From: Cheilinus undulatus
Taxonomy: Eukaryota > Chordata > Actinopteri > Labriformes > Labridae
Assembly (NCBI RefSeq): GCF_018320785.1
Contig: NC_054869.1
Coordinates: forward strand, 33,954,289-34,018,288
Length of the DNA: 64,000 bases
Reading direction: 5' to 3'
Below, in pieces: positions 63,600 through 64,000 of this stretch. The notes under the pieces are model-generated. The model was not told the DNA's origin and did no database searches. It saw only the letters and a list, made by a program, of their open reading frames with translations. Both the position numbers and the translations under genes were made by a program. The first letter of the stretch is position 1. Each line of letters opens with the position of its first letter.

Positions 63600-64000
63600 T
63601 TAATGTTGGAGTTTACCTTCTTTTACAGCTCTAACAGCCTCCACTCTTCTTGGAAGGCTTTCCACAAGATTGTGGAGTGTTTCTGTGGGAATTTGTGCCC
63701 ATTCATTCTGAAGAGTATTTATGAGATCAGGCTTACAATCTCCATTCCAGTTCATCCCAAAGGTGCTCAGTGGGGATGAGATCAGGGCTTTGTATGTGCC
63801 AGTCAAGATCTTCCACACCAAACTCATCAAACTATGTCTGCTTTGTGCACTGGGGCACAGTTATGTTGGGGTAGAAAAGGGCCTTCCCCAAACTGTTGCC
63901 ACAAAGGTTGAAGCATAGCATTAGTAGACAGCAAGTATAAAGATTATCCTTCACTGGAGATCAGGGGTGTAGCCCAAACCCTGAAAAACAGCCTCATACC
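63600..64000 (-). mobile_element. Tc1-like transposon, C-terminal transposase part, cut by window edge
   Basis: The minus strand reads INTLQNEWAQIPTETLHNLV, then ESLPRRVEAVRAVKEGKLQH, the characteristic C-terminus of fish Tc1-like transposases. Upstream, near 63850-63810, a diverged CAPVHKAD-type segment is visible. Frameshifts are present and the element continues beyond the window. Confidence 0.8.

Overview
This is vertebrate nuclear DNA, almost certainly from a ray-finned (teleost) fish. It has multi-exon genes with GT-AG introns and long AT-rich introns. It also carries fish-type repeats: Tc1-like, hAT-like and PIF/Harbinger-like DNA transposons, short inverted-repeat elements, LINE 3' ends with polyA or (AT)n tails, a tRNA-derived SINE and many microsatellites. 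No bacterial-style operons are present, and most long open frames are chance frames or repeat translations.

Three protein genes can be reconstructed exon by exon. (1) Positions 3865-16999, plus strand: a mitochondrial creatine kinase, best matched to sarcomeric ckmt2. It has nine coding exons, 415 codons and a probable 5' UTR exon at 1433-1515. (2) Positions 21102-21889, plus strand: a small three-exon Ly6/uPAR-type (three-finger) protein of 101 aa with a signal peptide, ten cysteines and a GPI-type tail. (3) Positions 56840-36355, minus strand: corticotropin-releasing hormone binding protein (crhbp), seven coding exons and 322 codons, with a TATA box upstream. ckmt2 and crhbp point towards each other. 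Between them lie the Ly6 gene, a large tetranucleotide satellite and a broken kinesin heavy chain (kif5-type) fragment on the minus strand at 31168-34925.

Region by region. 1-3842: upstream and 5' UTR intron of ckmt2, with a CT microsatellite and two Tc1-like ends in inverted orientation. 3843-17026: ckmt2; its introns hold a nested hAT-like element (8.3-9.5 kb) and, before the last exon, a chain of inverted-repeat elements including a PIF/Harbinger-type element with a MADF-like frame (15.4-16.1 kb). 17-23.3 kb: little recognisable apart from the Ly6 gene. 23.4-25.4 kb: CCAA/CCAG-type satellite with a duplicated block of about 0.48 kb. 25.4-29.2 kb: mostly unassigned, with a long inverted-repeat element. 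29.4-31.2 kb: a composite repeat with a run of tRNA-like modules. 31.2-34.9 kb: the kinesin relic, interrupted by a 191-bp foldback element and a Harbinger-like element with a Myb/SANT-like frame. 36-57 kb: crhbp, whose introns hold Tc1-like, LINE and short inverted-repeat copies. 57-64 kb: simple repeats, a SINE and the end of another Tc1-like element.

ckmt2 (mitochondrial phosphocreatine synthesis) and crhbp (secreted binding protein for CRH-family peptides) have no shared pathway. Their proximity is positional, and fits both lying on the same chromosome arm in human. All family assignments come from reading the translated exons; nothing was searched or aligned by machine.
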